64,000 bases of DNA from JASLDZ01 sp964242895 (GTDB lineage: Bacteria > Pseudomonadota > Alphaproteobacteria > Caulobacterales > Caulobacteraceae), in assembly GCA_964242895.1 (NCBI GenBank), contig CAXTBN010000003.1:34793-98792 (forward strand). The letters are read 5' to 3'. A model generated the notes under the pieces. It worked only from the letters and a program-made list of their open reading frames with translations. It searched no databases and was not told the origin of the DNA. The translations under genes were made by a program, and so were the position numbers. Shown here piece after piece: positions 39,476 to 48,483 of the stretch (position 1 is its first letter; every line of letters begins with the position of its first letter).

Positions 39476-40612
39476 TCAGCGCGGAGCCGCCGGCGCGTGC
39501 GCCTCCGCCTCAATCCGGGCCAGGTCGGCGGGCCGGCGGGCGAAGGCGGTGCGGGCGCGCGTCAAGGCGTCGGCCTGCGCCTTGGGGTCGCCCAGCACGC
39601 CGTAGGAGCGCACCAGCCGGGCCCAGCCGTCCACGTCGTCGGGCTTGGAGGCGAGGCGCTGCGCCAGACGGTCCACCATGCCGCGGATGAACGCCGCCTG
39701 CTCCGGTCCGGCGCCGGCCACGCCCTGCGCCGCGGCGGCGACCTGCTCGACGGAAGGTCCTCCGGCCAGGGGCGGCGGCGCCTGCGAGGCGGCGATCTCC
39801 GCACCCAGCTCGGCGCGTCGGGGATCGGCTGCCTGCAGGTCGGCGTAGATCGCCTGCAGCCCGGCGCGGCCGTCGGCGGTGTCGCCCCGCGAGATCGCGA
39901 GCTTGGCGAGGTGGTAGCGGGCGGCGACGTCGCGCGGGTCGCGGCGCAAGGCCTCGCGGAAGTCCGCCTCCGCCTCGGGCGTGACCTTGCCGTCGCCGCC
40001 GGCCATCAGCGCCTCGCCGGCCGCCGATAGGTCGTCAGCGCTGCGCGGCGTGAGCCGTCCGGCGCGGGCGAACGCCACGGCGGCCCCGCCCGGATCGCCC
40101 GCGGCGAGCTCCGCACGCCCCAAGAACTCGAACACCTGCGGGTCGGTCGGCCGCTGGACGGCGATGGTGCGCAGCACCGCCGCCAGCTCGGCGGGACCGA
40201 GCGTGGCGGGATCGCGCCCCGTCCACTCGCGCAGCCGCGCCGCGTAGGGCTGGTCGGGCAGCCCGGGCCGGCCGAGGACGAGGTACAGTCCCAGCGCCAG
40301 CAGCGCCGCCGCGCCTGCGCCGGCCGTGACGACCACGCGCGCCGCCGCTCCTCCCGCCCGCTCCGGTGTCGGCGCGTGGTCGGCCGCGGCGAGCAGGCGA
40401 CGTCCGGCTTCGGCCCGCGCCGCCTCCAACTCGGCGTCGCCGAACAGGCCGCGGCGGTGCAGGTCGTCCAGCTCCGTCAACTGTCGCGCGTGGACGGCCA
40501 GCGCGGGATCGGGCGTCCCCTCGACGGCGGCGCGGGACGCGGCGGCGGCGCGGGTGGAGACCAGCAGCGCCGCGGCCGCGGCCAGCACGCCCGCGATCAG
40601 CCAGAAGAGCAT
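39476..40612 (-). CDS. ccmI: cytochrome c biogenesis protein CcmI
   Basis: 378 residues. Two N-terminal membrane segments (LFWLIAGVLAAAAALLVS and AGAAALLALGLYLVLG) flank a coiled region (LTELDDLHRRGLFGDAELEA), followed by a C-terminal TPR domain (about 160-340) that presents apocytochrome c to the lyase. First gene of the ccmI-E-F-H operon. ccmA, B, C, D and G are not in this window. Confidence 0.93.
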   Translation of the reverse strand: MLFWLIAGVLAAAAALLVSTRAAAASRAAVEGTPDPALAVHARQLTELDDLHRRGLFGDAELEAARAEAGRRLLAAADHAPTPERAGGAAARVVVTAGAGAAALLALGLYLVLGRPGLPDQPYAARLREWTGRDPATLGPAELAAVLRTIAVQRPTDPQVFEFLGRAELAAGDPGGAAVAFARAGRLTPRSADDLSAAGEALMAGGDGKVTPEAEADFREALRRDPRDVAARYHLAKLAISRGDTADGRAGLQAIYADLQAADPRRAELGAEIAASQAPPPLAGGPSVEQVAAAAQGVAGAGPEQAAFIRGMVDRLAQRLASKPDDVDGWARLVRSYGVLGDPKAQADALTRARTAFARRPADLARIEAEAHAPAAPR

Positions 40613-40654
40613 GGCCGGCTCATAGCCCGGCCCGGCGCCCCTGCGAAGCCGGGC

Positions 40655-42004
40655 TCAGGCCGCGCGCGGCAGCGTCAGCTCGGCCAGGAGACCGCCCAGC
40701 TCCGACCGCTCCAGGCGGAGCGCGCCGCCGTAGGCGCGGGACAGCTCGTCGACGATGGAGAGCCCCAGGCCCGAGCCCGGCGCCGACTCGTCCAGGCGCT
40801 GGCCTCGCTTGAGGGCCGCGTCGCGCTCGTGCGGCTCCAAGCCGGGACCGTCGTCCTCGATCAGCAGGCGCCACGCACCCTCGCTGACCGCCGAGGCGCG
40901 GGCGCGCACCTCCGTGCGGCAATACTTGCAGGCGTTCTCCAGCAGGTTGCCGGCCATCTCGAGCAGGTCCTGGCGCTCGCCCAGGAAGGCCAGGTCGGCG
41001 TCGGCGTCGGCGTCGATGTCGACGCCGCGGCCGGCGTAGATGCGGTCCAGGGTGCGCGCCAATTCGTCCACCAGCGGGGCCACCGGCGTACGCTCTCCCG
41101 AGCCGGGGAAGCGGGCGCTGGCGCGGGCGCGGCGCAGGTGGTGCTCGACCTGCGCGCGCATGAGGCCGGCTTGGCGGTCCACGACCTCGGCGAGGGGCCC
41201 GGGCCGGTGCTCGGCCTCCGACAGCATCACCGAGATGGGCGTCTTCAGCGCGTGGGCGAGGTTGCCGACGTGCGTCCGCTGCCGCTCGACGACCTCGTGG
41301 TTGTGATCCAGCAGCGCGTTCAACTCCAAGGCCAGGGGCGCGATCTCGGTCGGGTAGTCGCCCGCGAGCCGCAGTTGGCCGCCCTTGCGCACGGCGGCCA
41401 CGTCACGCTGCATCGCGAAGAGGGGCCGAAGGCCCACGCGCACCTGCAGCACGACCGCAGAGACCAGGAACAGGCCCAGCACCAGCAGCATGGCGGTGGT
41501 CACCAGGGCGAACTGGCGCATGTCGGCGTCGATGGCTCCGCGGTCCAGCGCCGTCATGATGACCACCGGCTGCGGACGGCCCGACAGGAGCCGCTGCATC
41601 GAGGCGATGCGCAGGTGCTGGCCCCGGGGTCCGACCTCGTCGAAGAACACCCGCCCGGTCGGCTCGGCGAGCAGGCGCTTGACGGCCCAGGGCGGCGCCT
41701 GGAGGTCGTCGGCGTCCCACAGGGAGCGGGAGCGGGCGTCGGGCAGGGCGTGCACGCGCCCGTCCGGTCCCACGGCGCCGACCTGCCAGTACTTGCCGGA
41801 GTAGGGACGCGTGGCGCGGGCGTCGGTGATGGCGGGCGCGAACAGGGCGCCGTCCGGCCCCACATTGAGGCCGTTGTAGATGTCGTCCGCGTCCTGCGAG
41901 AGCGAGCGGTCGTAGCGGCCCACCGCCGCGCGCCCGGCGATGGTGGTGAGCGACACGCCGGTGACGATCAGCGCCAGCAGGCACCAGCCGGCCGCCAGCC
42001 ACAC
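40655..42004 (-). CDS. PhoQ-like sensor histidine kinase
   Basis: 449 residues from GTG 42004. Helix 1 begins at the start codon (WLAAGWCLLALIVTGVSL), a periplasmic domain spans about 25-163, helix 2 about 165-187, then HAMP and HisKA with NLAHALKTPISVML (His251). The ATPase domain is complete (LLENACKYC, IEDDGPGLE, GSGLGLSIVDEL). The true N-terminus may lie slightly upstream, since membrane helix 1 starts immediately; only CTG codons are available there. It follows its response regulator after 68 bases. Confidence 0.88.
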   Translation of the reverse strand: MWLAAGWCLLALIVTGVSLTTIAGRAAVGRYDRSLSQDADDIYNGLNVGPDGALFAPAITDARATRPYSGKYWQVGAVGPDGRVHALPDARSRSLWDADDLQAPPWAVKRLLAEPTGRVFFDEVGPRGQHLRIASMQRLLSGRPQPVVIMTALDRGAIDADMRQFALVTTAMLLVLGLFLVSAVVLQVRVGLRPLFAMQRDVAAVRKGGQLRLAGDYPTEIAPLALELNALLDHNHEVVERQRTHVGNLAHALKTPISVMLSEAEHRPGPLAEVVDRQAGLMRAQVEHHLRRARASARFPGSGERTPVAPLVDELARTLDRIYAGRGVDIDADADADLAFLGERQDLLEMAGNLLENACKYCRTEVRARASAVSEGAWRLLIEDDGPGLEPHERDAALKRGQRLDESAPGSGLGLSIVDELSRAYGGALRLERSELGGLLAELTLPRAA

Positions 42005-42072
42005 CAGCCGCCCGACCAGCGAGCCGCGAGGGTCGGTCGGACCGGGCCGCGGCGGGTCGGCGGGGCCTGTCG

Positions 42073-42756
42073 TCAGGCCTGCGCTCCGGCCGGTGCGCCG
42101 CAGGGGGCGAGCCGGTAGCCGAGGCCGCGCAGGGTCTCGATGCGGTCGGCGCCGATCTTCTTGCGCAGGCGGCCGACAAACACCTCGATGGTGTTGCTGT
42201 CGCGGTCAAAGTCCTGGTCGTAGAGGTGCTCGACCAGCTCGGTGCGGCTGATCACCCGGCCCTGGTGCAGCATCATGTAGTGCAGCAGCCGGTACTCCAG
42301 CGAGGTGAGCTTCAGCGGCTCGCCGTCGACGCTGGCGCGGGCGGCGCGGGGGTCCAGCCGCAGGTCGCCGCACGTGAGCGCCGGGGCGGAGTGGCCGGCC
42401 GCGCGACGCACCAGGGCGCGCAGGCGGGCCAGGAGCTCCTCGGTATGGAAGGGCTTGGCCAGGTAGTCGTCGGCCCCGGCGTCGAAGCCGGCCACCTTGT
42501 CGCTCCAGGCGCCGCGGGCGGTGAGAATCAGCACGGGAATGGCGACCTGCGCCTTGCGCCAGCGCTGCAGCACCGAGGCTCCGTCCACCTTGGGCAGGCC
42601 GAGATCCAGCACCACGGCGTCGTACGGCTCGGTCTCGCCCAGGAACTGCGCCTCCTCGCCGTCGGCGGCGTGGTCCACGGCGTAGCCGGCGTCAGCCAGG
42701 GCGCCCTTGAGCTGGCGGGAGAGGTCGGGATCGTCCTCGGCGAGCAGGATGCGCAT
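42073..42756 (-). CDS. PhoP-like OmpR-family response regulator
   Basis: 227 residues. The receiver has EDD, Asp51 in YDAVVLDLGLPKVDG and Lys in DYLAKPFHTEELLARL. The winged-helix DNA-binding domain (LKLTSLEYRLLHYMMLHQGR, SNTIEVFVGRLRKKIGADRI) is complete. It starts 3 bases after the PepSY gene stop. Confidence 0.94.
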   Translation of the reverse strand: MRILLAEDDPDLSRQLKGALADAGYAVDHAADGEEAQFLGETEPYDAVVLDLGLPKVDGASVLQRWRKAQVAIPVLILTARGAWSDKVAGFDAGADDYLAKPFHTEELLARLRALVRRAAGHSAPALTCGDLRLDPRAARASVDGEPLKLTSLEYRLLHYMMLHQGRVISRTELVEHLYDQDFDRDSNTIEVFVGRLRKKIGADRIETLRGLGYRLAPCGAPAGAQA

Positions 42757-42759
42757 GGC

Positions 42760-43071
42760 CTAACGTCCCCCTTCGTGCAGCACCGCGCCGGTGGCCGCGT
42801 CGACGATCACGTCCAGGCGCCGTCCGTCCGCGGCGGCCCAGCGGATGCGGTAGACCTCCCGCCCGTTCTCGCCCGCTTCAAGCCCCGCGTCCAGCAGACG
42901 GCCCGGCACCCGCTTGGCCACGGCCGCGGTGGCTTGGCTGAGCGGGATGGCGCGGCCGGACCGCACCCGGTCGCGCACCTGGTCCTGCTGCGGCCCCCAG
43001 TTCTCGCCCAGCGATCCGCCCGCGGGCGGAGGCCCGGCGAGCACGATCAGGCTGGCGAGGAGCACGAGCAT
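42760..43071 (-). CDS. PepSY-domain periplasmic protein
   Basis: 103 residues with a short signal peptide (LVLLASLIVLAGPPPAGG) and a PepSY domain (IPLSQATAAVAKRVPGRLLD, LDVIVDAATGAVLHEGGR). Small PepSY proteins encoded with PhoPQ-like pairs are often regulators or targets of the sensor. First gene of the PepSY-regulator-kinase operon. Confidence 0.87.
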   Translation of the reverse strand: MLVLLASLIVLAGPPPAGGSLGENWGPQQDQVRDRVRSGRAIPLSQATAAVAKRVPGRLLDAGLEAGENGREVYRIRWAAADGRRLDVIVDAATGAVLHEGGR

Positions 43072-43132
43072 GGCGGAGTTATTGGGCCCGGGCGGCTGAA
43101 CCCGGCCTGAACGGGCGGCCGCCGCCCGCGGT

Positions 43133-44065
43133 TCAACGCCGCCGGGGCGTGTAGGGATGGTCGCGCTTCAGGGTCTCGGCGAAGGACAGCAGTCCGTCGT
43201 CCACGTCGGGCAGCGCCACCATGATCTTGACGAACAGGTCGCCGCGGCGCCCGGACTGGCCGTCGACCGCTCCGCGCCCCTTGAGCCGCAGCACGGCGCC
43301 CGAGGTCGATCCCCGCGGCACGGACAGGCTGACCTCGCCGTCGGGTGTGGGCGCCTGGACCTTGGACCCCAGCACGGCGTCGTACAGGGTCACCGGCAGG
43401 TCCATGTGCAGGTCGGCGGCCTCCCGCCGGTAGAGCGGGTGGGGGCGGATCGCGAGCTCGATCAGCGCATCGCCCGCCGAGCCTGCACGGCCCGGCTGGC
43501 CCTGGCCGCGCAGGCGCAGCACCTGGCCGTCGTAGGCGCCCTTGGGGATGTTCACGTCGAGCTGCCGGCCGTCGGGGAAGGCCACGCGCTTGCCGCCGCC
43601 GCGCACGGACTCCTCCAGATCGATCTCCAGGCGAGACCGCACGTCGGCACCGCGCTGCGGACCGAATCCGCCGCGGGGACCACCGCCACGCCCGCCGGCG
43701 CCGAACACGCCGCCCAGGATCTCGTCCAGGTCCACGCCCTCGAACGACGCGCCGAAGCCCCCGCCCGGGCCGCCGCCGTAGCCGCCCCGCCCGGCCCCGC
43801 CGCCGCCGCCGCCGCGAGGGTCGAAGCCGCGCATGGCCTCGCGCCCGTCGGCGTCAATCTCGCCTCGGTCGAACTTGGCCTTCTTCTCCGGGTCGCCTAG
43901 CAGGTCGAAGGCCGCCGACACGCGCTTGAACCGCTCCTCCGCCGCCTTGTCGTCAGGGTTCTGGTCGGGGTGGAGCTGCTTGGCGAGCTTGCGGAAGCTC
44001 TTGCGGATATCGTCGGCCGAGGCCGAGCGGGAGACGCCGAGCTCCTGATATGGGTCGTTCGCCAC
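43133..44065 (-). CDS. DnaJ-family co-chaperone (type II, CbpA-like)
   Basis: 310 residues from GTG 44065. The J domain has the HPD motif (KQLHPDQNPDD), followed by a Gly/Phe-rich linker and two C-terminal substrate-binding beta domains. No CxxCxGxG zinc-finger repeats are present, so it is not canonical DnaJ. It would stimulate DnaK ATPase. The frame extends upstream over the GTA baseplate gene, but only this part is J-protein. It lies just downstream of the GTA cluster on the same strand (80 bases), so read-through expression is possible. Confidence 0.92.
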   Translation of the reverse strand: MANDPYQELGVSRSASADDIRKSFRKLAKQLHPDQNPDDKAAEERFKRVSAAFDLLGDPEKKAKFDRGEIDADGREAMRGFDPRGGGGGGAGRGGYGGGPGGGFGASFEGVDLDEILGGVFGAGGRGGGPRGGFGPQRGADVRSRLEIDLEESVRGGGKRVAFPDGRQLDVNIPKGAYDGQVLRLRGQGQPGRAGSAGDALIELAIRPHPLYRREAADLHMDLPVTLYDAVLGSKVQAPTPDGEVSLSVPRGSTSGAVLRLKGRGAVDGQSGRRGDLFVKIMVALPDVDDGLLSFAETLKRDHPYTPRRR

Positions 44066-44145
44066 GGGCGGGGGCGTGCCTTCGCGAGAGTGCCGGAACC
44101 AGAAATCTAGGCCGTCGCCCTCCCGGCGCAAGAGCGGGTGTTGCG

Positions 44146-47100
44146 CTAGAGCCACAGGGTGCGCGCGGTCCCGGCTCCCCACCCGCCCCACAGCGCGCCC
44201 CACTGCGCCACCTGCACGGACAGCCCGTAGGAAGCGGCGGTCAGGTCGCCGGGAGCCAAGTCCAGCAGGGGCGCCGGCGCTTCGTACGCCCCCGCGGCCG
44301 CGCCGGAGGCGACCGTCACCTGGTAGCGCTCGACGGGCTCCTCCAGCGGGACCTCCCCGGTCCAGCTGTCGCCGCCGAGGCGCGCTCGCCGCACCCACGT
44401 CAGTTGCAGGCCGGCGGACGTGCGCACCGCGCGGACCTGCGCCGGCGAGAACGGCCGCCACGCCTGCGCGCGCCACGCCTGCGTCGAATCCGAGCTCGCC
44501 GGACCTCCCGCGGGCCCGCCGGAGGGCGCCGCGCGCCACAGCAGCGGCAGGCCGCGCTCGCCCGCGGAGGCGGTGAGCCGGGGCAGCTCCGGGCCGAGCA
44601 GCACCCAGCGCGCGCCGGCCGCGACGCCCGTCATCGCATCCTCCGTGCCGAGCTGGCCGCGGAGGAGCCCGCTCAGCACGAAGCCGCCGTCGCCCGTCGG
44701 CGCCGCGGTCGTGTACTGCAGCACCTCCCAAGCGCCCGCCGCGTTCTGCACGGCCAGCGCGCCCGCCCCGCCGAGCACGTCGGCGGGCGTGCGGCTGGTC
44801 AGGAGCGCGCCGGCTGCGGCACGCACCACGAGCCGGGTGGCGGCGTCGAAGCGGAACAGGGGCCCGGGCGGCAGGGCCGAGCCCGTCAGTCCCATGACGG
44901 CGGGCTCGTCGGCGCGGCCGCGCAGCGTCAGGGTGGAGGCGTCCGCTCCGGCCGAGACGTCGTAGGCGCGCCACGGCGAGGCGGCGACAGCGGCGAGGGG
45001 ACGCGTGTCGTCCTCGGCCCCTGGCAGCGGCGGCAGATCCAGCACCGCGAGCGCCGGCGGCCCATACACCGGCGACACCGGCTCTGGCCGCGGGTCCCCC
45101 GCGCCGCCTCCTGTCGGCGCGCTCTCGTCCGCGTCGGCGCGGGCGAGCTGCAGCCGGGGCGTTTCATCCCAGTCGACGCGCAGCACGCGCCAGGCGCCCT
45201 CGACCCCGTCGAGGGCCACGAGGTCGGCCGCCTCCACCCGCGCAGCGGCGGAGGGAGCCACACTGACCGTGAGGGCGTCCTGCGTCAGCAGAGCGCGCGA
45301 CAGGCGGCGGTCGGCGATCGCGGTCGCCTCGTCGGCGTCGAGCACCACGGGGAGGTCGAGCCCGTCCGGGCCCGCGCCGCCGGGCGCCGCCGCCCGGCGC
45401 ACCACGGACGCGGCCTGGTAGCTGTCCGCCTCGTCGAGGAAGCGCACGCGCACGAGGTCGGGCGTGGGCGCGAGCGTGCGCTGCAGCTTGCGCGGGTCGG
45501 GCGCGTCGTCGGGCAGGGCGAGGTCGTCGCCCGCGAGCGGCGTCACGGCGACGCCCGTGCGGCCGACCAGGGCGATGCGGCCGCCGTGCTCGGCCCCGTC
45601 GAAGTCCAGCGCGTCCGTCAGCGGCTGCAGCGCGTCGGCGGTGGAGAGCGGACCGGAAACGACATAGCCGTAGGCGCGGCCGGTCACGCCCTCGATACCG
45701 AAGTCGTCATCGCCGAGGCCCGCGCGGCCCAGGATCATCCGCAGCAGCGCGTAGGCGTCGCCCTGTCCGACGCGGCCGTTGAGCCAGTGGCCCAGCGTCC
45801 AGTTGGGCGCGTCCTTCCACACGTCGCCGCGGACGGGGAAGTCGGGATAGGGCCGCGCGTCCCAGCACCAGGCCGACAGGCGCTCGATCATGGGCCGCCC
45901 GTCGGCGGGCGAGGCCGGGTTGTCGGGCAGGCCCGGCCCGTACACGGCCAGCACCGCCTCCAGTGCGCGACGCTGCTCGGTGTCGTCGCGCACACCGGTG
46001 GAGTCGGGCGGCAGGCCGGTCTCGCTCGACTTGGGATCGACGAACAGGTTGGGCGAGTTGGCGCCGCGGTCCACGGCGGGGCAGCCGAACTCGATCAGCC
46101 GCAGGGGCTTCAGGCCCGGCGTCCAGGCGGTCGGGGTGGAAGTGCGCACGCCGGCGGGGCGGTCGTGGTGTGCGGCGCCCCACCAGGCGCGCAGGTCCTT
46201 GGAGCGGTAAACCCAGGGCTCGCCGTAGGCGCCGTCGGTGACGGGCGTGCGGCGCTGGGCGGCGCGGTCGGCGGCGGAGGCGTAGAACCAGTCCCCGTTC
46301 TCGCCCCCGAGCACGCCCGCCTGCAGGTAGGCGCTGTCGTGCGGCCCGGCCCAGCCCGCCTGCGCGTCGAGCCCTCCCGCGCCCGCGCGCCAGTCGGCCA
46401 GAGGCTCGTAGAAGTCGATCCCGACGAAGTCGACCGCCGGGTCGGCCCAGAGCGGGTCGAGGTGGAAGCGGACCTCGCCCGAGCCGTCCGCTGGCTGGTG
46501 GCCGAACCACTCGCTCCAGTCGCCCGAATAGCCGACCTTCACGCCGGGGCCGAGCACCGCCTTGGCGTCCCTCGCGAGGCCGCGCAGCTGCTCCACGGCC
46601 GGGTAGACGCCGGGCGCCGAGCGCAGCCAGGTGAGGCCGCGCAGCTCGGAGCCGATCAGGAAGCTCTCCACCCCGCCGCTGAGCGCGGCCAAGTGGGCGT
46701 AGTGCAGCACGCAGCGCCGCCACGTCCACTCGTCGGGCCCGCTATAGCCCACACCGCCGTCGCCGGGGGCGAAGTCGCCGGGCGCAGCCGAGCCGAAGAA
46801 GGCGGCCACCTCCGCCGTCGCGGCGGCGGTCAGGTCCGTGGTTCCCGGCCGGCCGGGCGCGACCTCGCCCGTGATGCGTCCGCGCCAGGGATAGGCGCCC
46901 TGGCGCGCGCCGCCGTAGGGGTCGGGCAGGGCGTTCGCCTCGGGGATGTCCATCATCAGGAAGGGGTAGAGCGTCACCGCCAGCCCGCGCCGGTTCAGCT
47001 CGGCGATGCACGCGAGCACCGACGCGTCCGAGGGCGTGCCGCCATAGGCCGCCCCGCCGCCGTGCTGCGAGATCAGGTGCGCCCCGTCGCGGTCGACCTC

Positions 47101-47994
47101 AACGCGCCAGACGTCGGGCGAGGTCACCTTGGGATCGCTGTCCACGCCGGGGCGCACCTGGCAGCGGCCGCAGCGCAGGTCGCCCCCGAACCAGGCGACC
47201 ACCAGGTTCACGTGGTCCACCTTCGGCAGCAGCGCCTGCAGCTGGTCGAGGGCGATCAGCAGGTCGGGGCGGCCCTGCGCGGTGTTGACGTTCTCCGGGA
47301 CCCACGCCGCTTCGCCCACGGCGCGCAGCTCGGGCGTGGTCGCGAGCACGAACTCGCCCGCGCCTGGGATCAGGTTCACCGAGGTGAGCCGCGCCTCCAG
47401 CGAGGTGTCGTCCGGCGGCGGCCGGAAGATCTCCACGTTCAGCTGCGGCGGCCGACTTCCCCAGGTGTCGAGCGGCAGGTCCTCGAACACGAGGTAGGCG
47501 GTCCCGCGGTAGGCGGGCGCCTCGCCCTCCACCGCCTCGATCAGGGCGTCGGGCGCCTGGTCGGCGTCGCCGAGATGCAGGCGGTAGGTGACGGCCGACA
47601 TGTCCATGATCGTGCCGTCGGCCCACACGCGGCCGATGCCGGTGATCGGGCCCTCGCACAGGCCCACGGCGAAGGAGAGCGAGTAGGTGTAGCTGACCGT
47701 GGTCGCGCCGCCGCCCTTGCCGCCGCCGGTGGTCTGCTCGACGCGGTGCTCCTTGAAGCGCGCGGCCCAGATCGTCTGGCCGGCCACGCGCGCGCGACCG
47801 AACACGGCGGCCATGGGCGCGCCCACGCTGGTGGAGTGCAGCTCCAGCCCCGTCAGCCGCCCGCCCACCTGCCGCAAGGGCGTCAGCGCCGAGACGAGCG
47901 CCCGGTCGGCGATCCCGCCCAGGAGGCCGCCCGCGATCCCGCCCAGGGGGCCCGCGAAGGCCGTGCCCACGGCCGCCAGCACCACTTGCGCCAT
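44146..47994 (-). CDS. GTA baseplate multidomain protein ('megatron', TIM-barrel)
   Basis: 1282 residues, the last structural gene of the GTA cluster. The N-terminus is hydrophobic and Gly-rich (FAGPLGGIAGGLLGGIADRA), followed by a phage-tail-like domain. A central GTA TIM-barrel-like domain (about 400-720; KVGYSGDWSEWFGHQPADGS, FVGIDFYEPLADWRAG, NSPNLFVDPKSSETGLPPDS) and C-terminal tail-tip domains with the GEFVLATTPELRAVG and LLRGQLGTEDAM regions match the large RcGTA gp15-type protein. It probably forms the tail tip and contacts the cell envelope. Confidence 0.93.
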   Translation of the reverse strand: MAQVVLAAVGTAFAGPLGGIAGGLLGGIADRALVSALTPLRQVGGRLTGLELHSTSVGAPMAAVFGRARVAGQTIWAARFKEHRVEQTTGGGKGGGATTVSYTYSLSFAVGLCEGPITGIGRVWADGTIMDMSAVTYRLHLGDADQAPDALIEAVEGEAPAYRGTAYLVFEDLPLDTWGSRPPQLNVEIFRPPPDDTSLEARLTSVNLIPGAGEFVLATTPELRAVGEAAWVPENVNTAQGRPDLLIALDQLQALLPKVDHVNLVVAWFGGDLRCGRCQVRPGVDSDPKVTSPDVWRVEVDRDGAHLISQHGGGAAYGGTPSDASVLACIAELNRRGLAVTLYPFLMMDIPEANALPDPYGGARQGAYPWRGRITGEVAPGRPGTTDLTAAATAEVAAFFGSAAPGDFAPGDGGVGYSGPDEWTWRRCVLHYAHLAALSGGVESFLIGSELRGLTWLRSAPGVYPAVEQLRGLARDAKAVLGPGVKVGYSGDWSEWFGHQPADGSGEVRFHLDPLWADPAVDFVGIDFYEPLADWRAGAGGLDAQAGWAGPHDSAYLQAGVLGGENGDWFYASAADRAAQRRTPVTDGAYGEPWVYRSKDLRAWWGAAHHDRPAGVRTSTPTAWTPGLKPLRLIEFGCPAVDRGANSPNLFVDPKSSETGLPPDSTGVRDDTEQRRALEAVLAVYGPGLPDNPASPADGRPMIERLSAWCWDARPYPDFPVRGDVWKDAPNWTLGHWLNGRVGQGDAYALLRMILGRAGLGDDDFGIEGVTGRAYGYVVSGPLSTADALQPLTDALDFDGAEHGGRIALVGRTGVAVTPLAGDDLALPDDAPDPRKLQRTLAPTPDLVRVRFLDEADSYQAASVVRRAAAPGGAGPDGLDLPVVLDADEATAIADRRLSRALLTQDALTVSVAPSAAARVEAADLVALDGVEGAWRVLRVDWDETPRLQLARADADESAPTGGGAGDPRPEPVSPVYGPPALAVLDLPPLPGAEDDTRPLAAVAASPWRAYDVSAGADASTLTLRGRADEPAVMGLTGSALPPGPLFRFDAATRLVVRAAAGALLTSRTPADVLGGAGALAVQNAAGAWEVLQYTTAAPTGDGGFVLSGLLRGQLGTEDAMTGVAAGARWVLLGPELPRLTASAGERGLPLLWRAAPSGGPAGGPASSDSTQAWRAQAWRPFSPAQVRAVRTSAGLQLTWVRRARLGGDSWTGEVPLEEPVERYQVTVASGAAAGAYEAPAPLLDLAPGDLTAASYGLSVQVAQWGALWGGWGAGTARTLWL

Positions 47995-48000
47995 GTCGGA

Positions 48001-48483
48001 TCAGCTCTCGATGGGGGGTGGGAAGGCGAAGGCGTGCGTCACGCGGCGACGCCACCAAGGATGCAGCCAGCTCTCCACCACCGCCCGCCCCCAATAGGCG
48101 TGGACGATGCGGCCGCCGGGCGCCGGACCCTCGTCGGAGAGGATGGCGCAGTGCTTGACGCAGGCCTGCGCGCTCATGCGGAACAGCAGCACGTCGCCGC
48201 CGCGCGCCGCCGCGGGGTCGATCTCGTGCAGCCGGCGGCGGGCGGCGTGGAGCAGGGTCTCCTCGACGCCCGTCTCCGCCCAGTCGGGCCGGTAGGCGGG
48301 GACAGGCTCCGGCTCCGGACCGACCCGCTCGCGCCAGACGCCGCGGACCAGGCCCAGGCAGTCGCAGCCCCAGCCCTTCAGGCTCGCCCCATGGCGGTAG
48401 GGCGTGCCGATCCAGCCGCGCGCGGCGGCGGCGATGTCCGGCCGGCTCCCCCGGACGGCGCTCGCGGCGTCCGGCGCGCTCAT
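48001..48483 (-). CDS. GTA NlpC/P60-type cell wall peptidase
   Basis: 160 residues. The NlpC/P60 fold has the nucleophile in GWGCDCLGLVRGVW and a His in CVKHCAILSD, with IVHAYWGRAVVESWL near the C-terminus. GTA tail peptidases open the peptidoglycan of the recipient. ATG 48483 overlaps the upstream gene stop (ATGA), and its end lies 6 bases before the baseplate gene. Confidence 0.93.
   Translation of the reverse strand: MSAPDAASAVRGSRPDIAAAARGWIGTPYRHGASLKGWGCDCLGLVRGVWRERVGPEPEPVPAYRPDWAETGVEETLLHAARRRLHEIDPAAARGGDVLLFRMSAQACVKHCAILSDEGPAPGGRIVHAYWGRAVVESWLHPWWRRRVTHAFAFPPPIES

Noticed and set aside
40624..40655. Hairpin AGCCCGGC-N16-GCCGGGCT after the PhoQ-like kinase as a terminator
   Set aside because: The loop is long, no T-tract follows, and it overlaps the stop codon; support is too weak to list.
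44066..44974. N-terminal extension of the DnaJ-family protein
   Set aside because: It overlaps the GTA baseplate gene in another frame; the J domain begins at GTG 44065.
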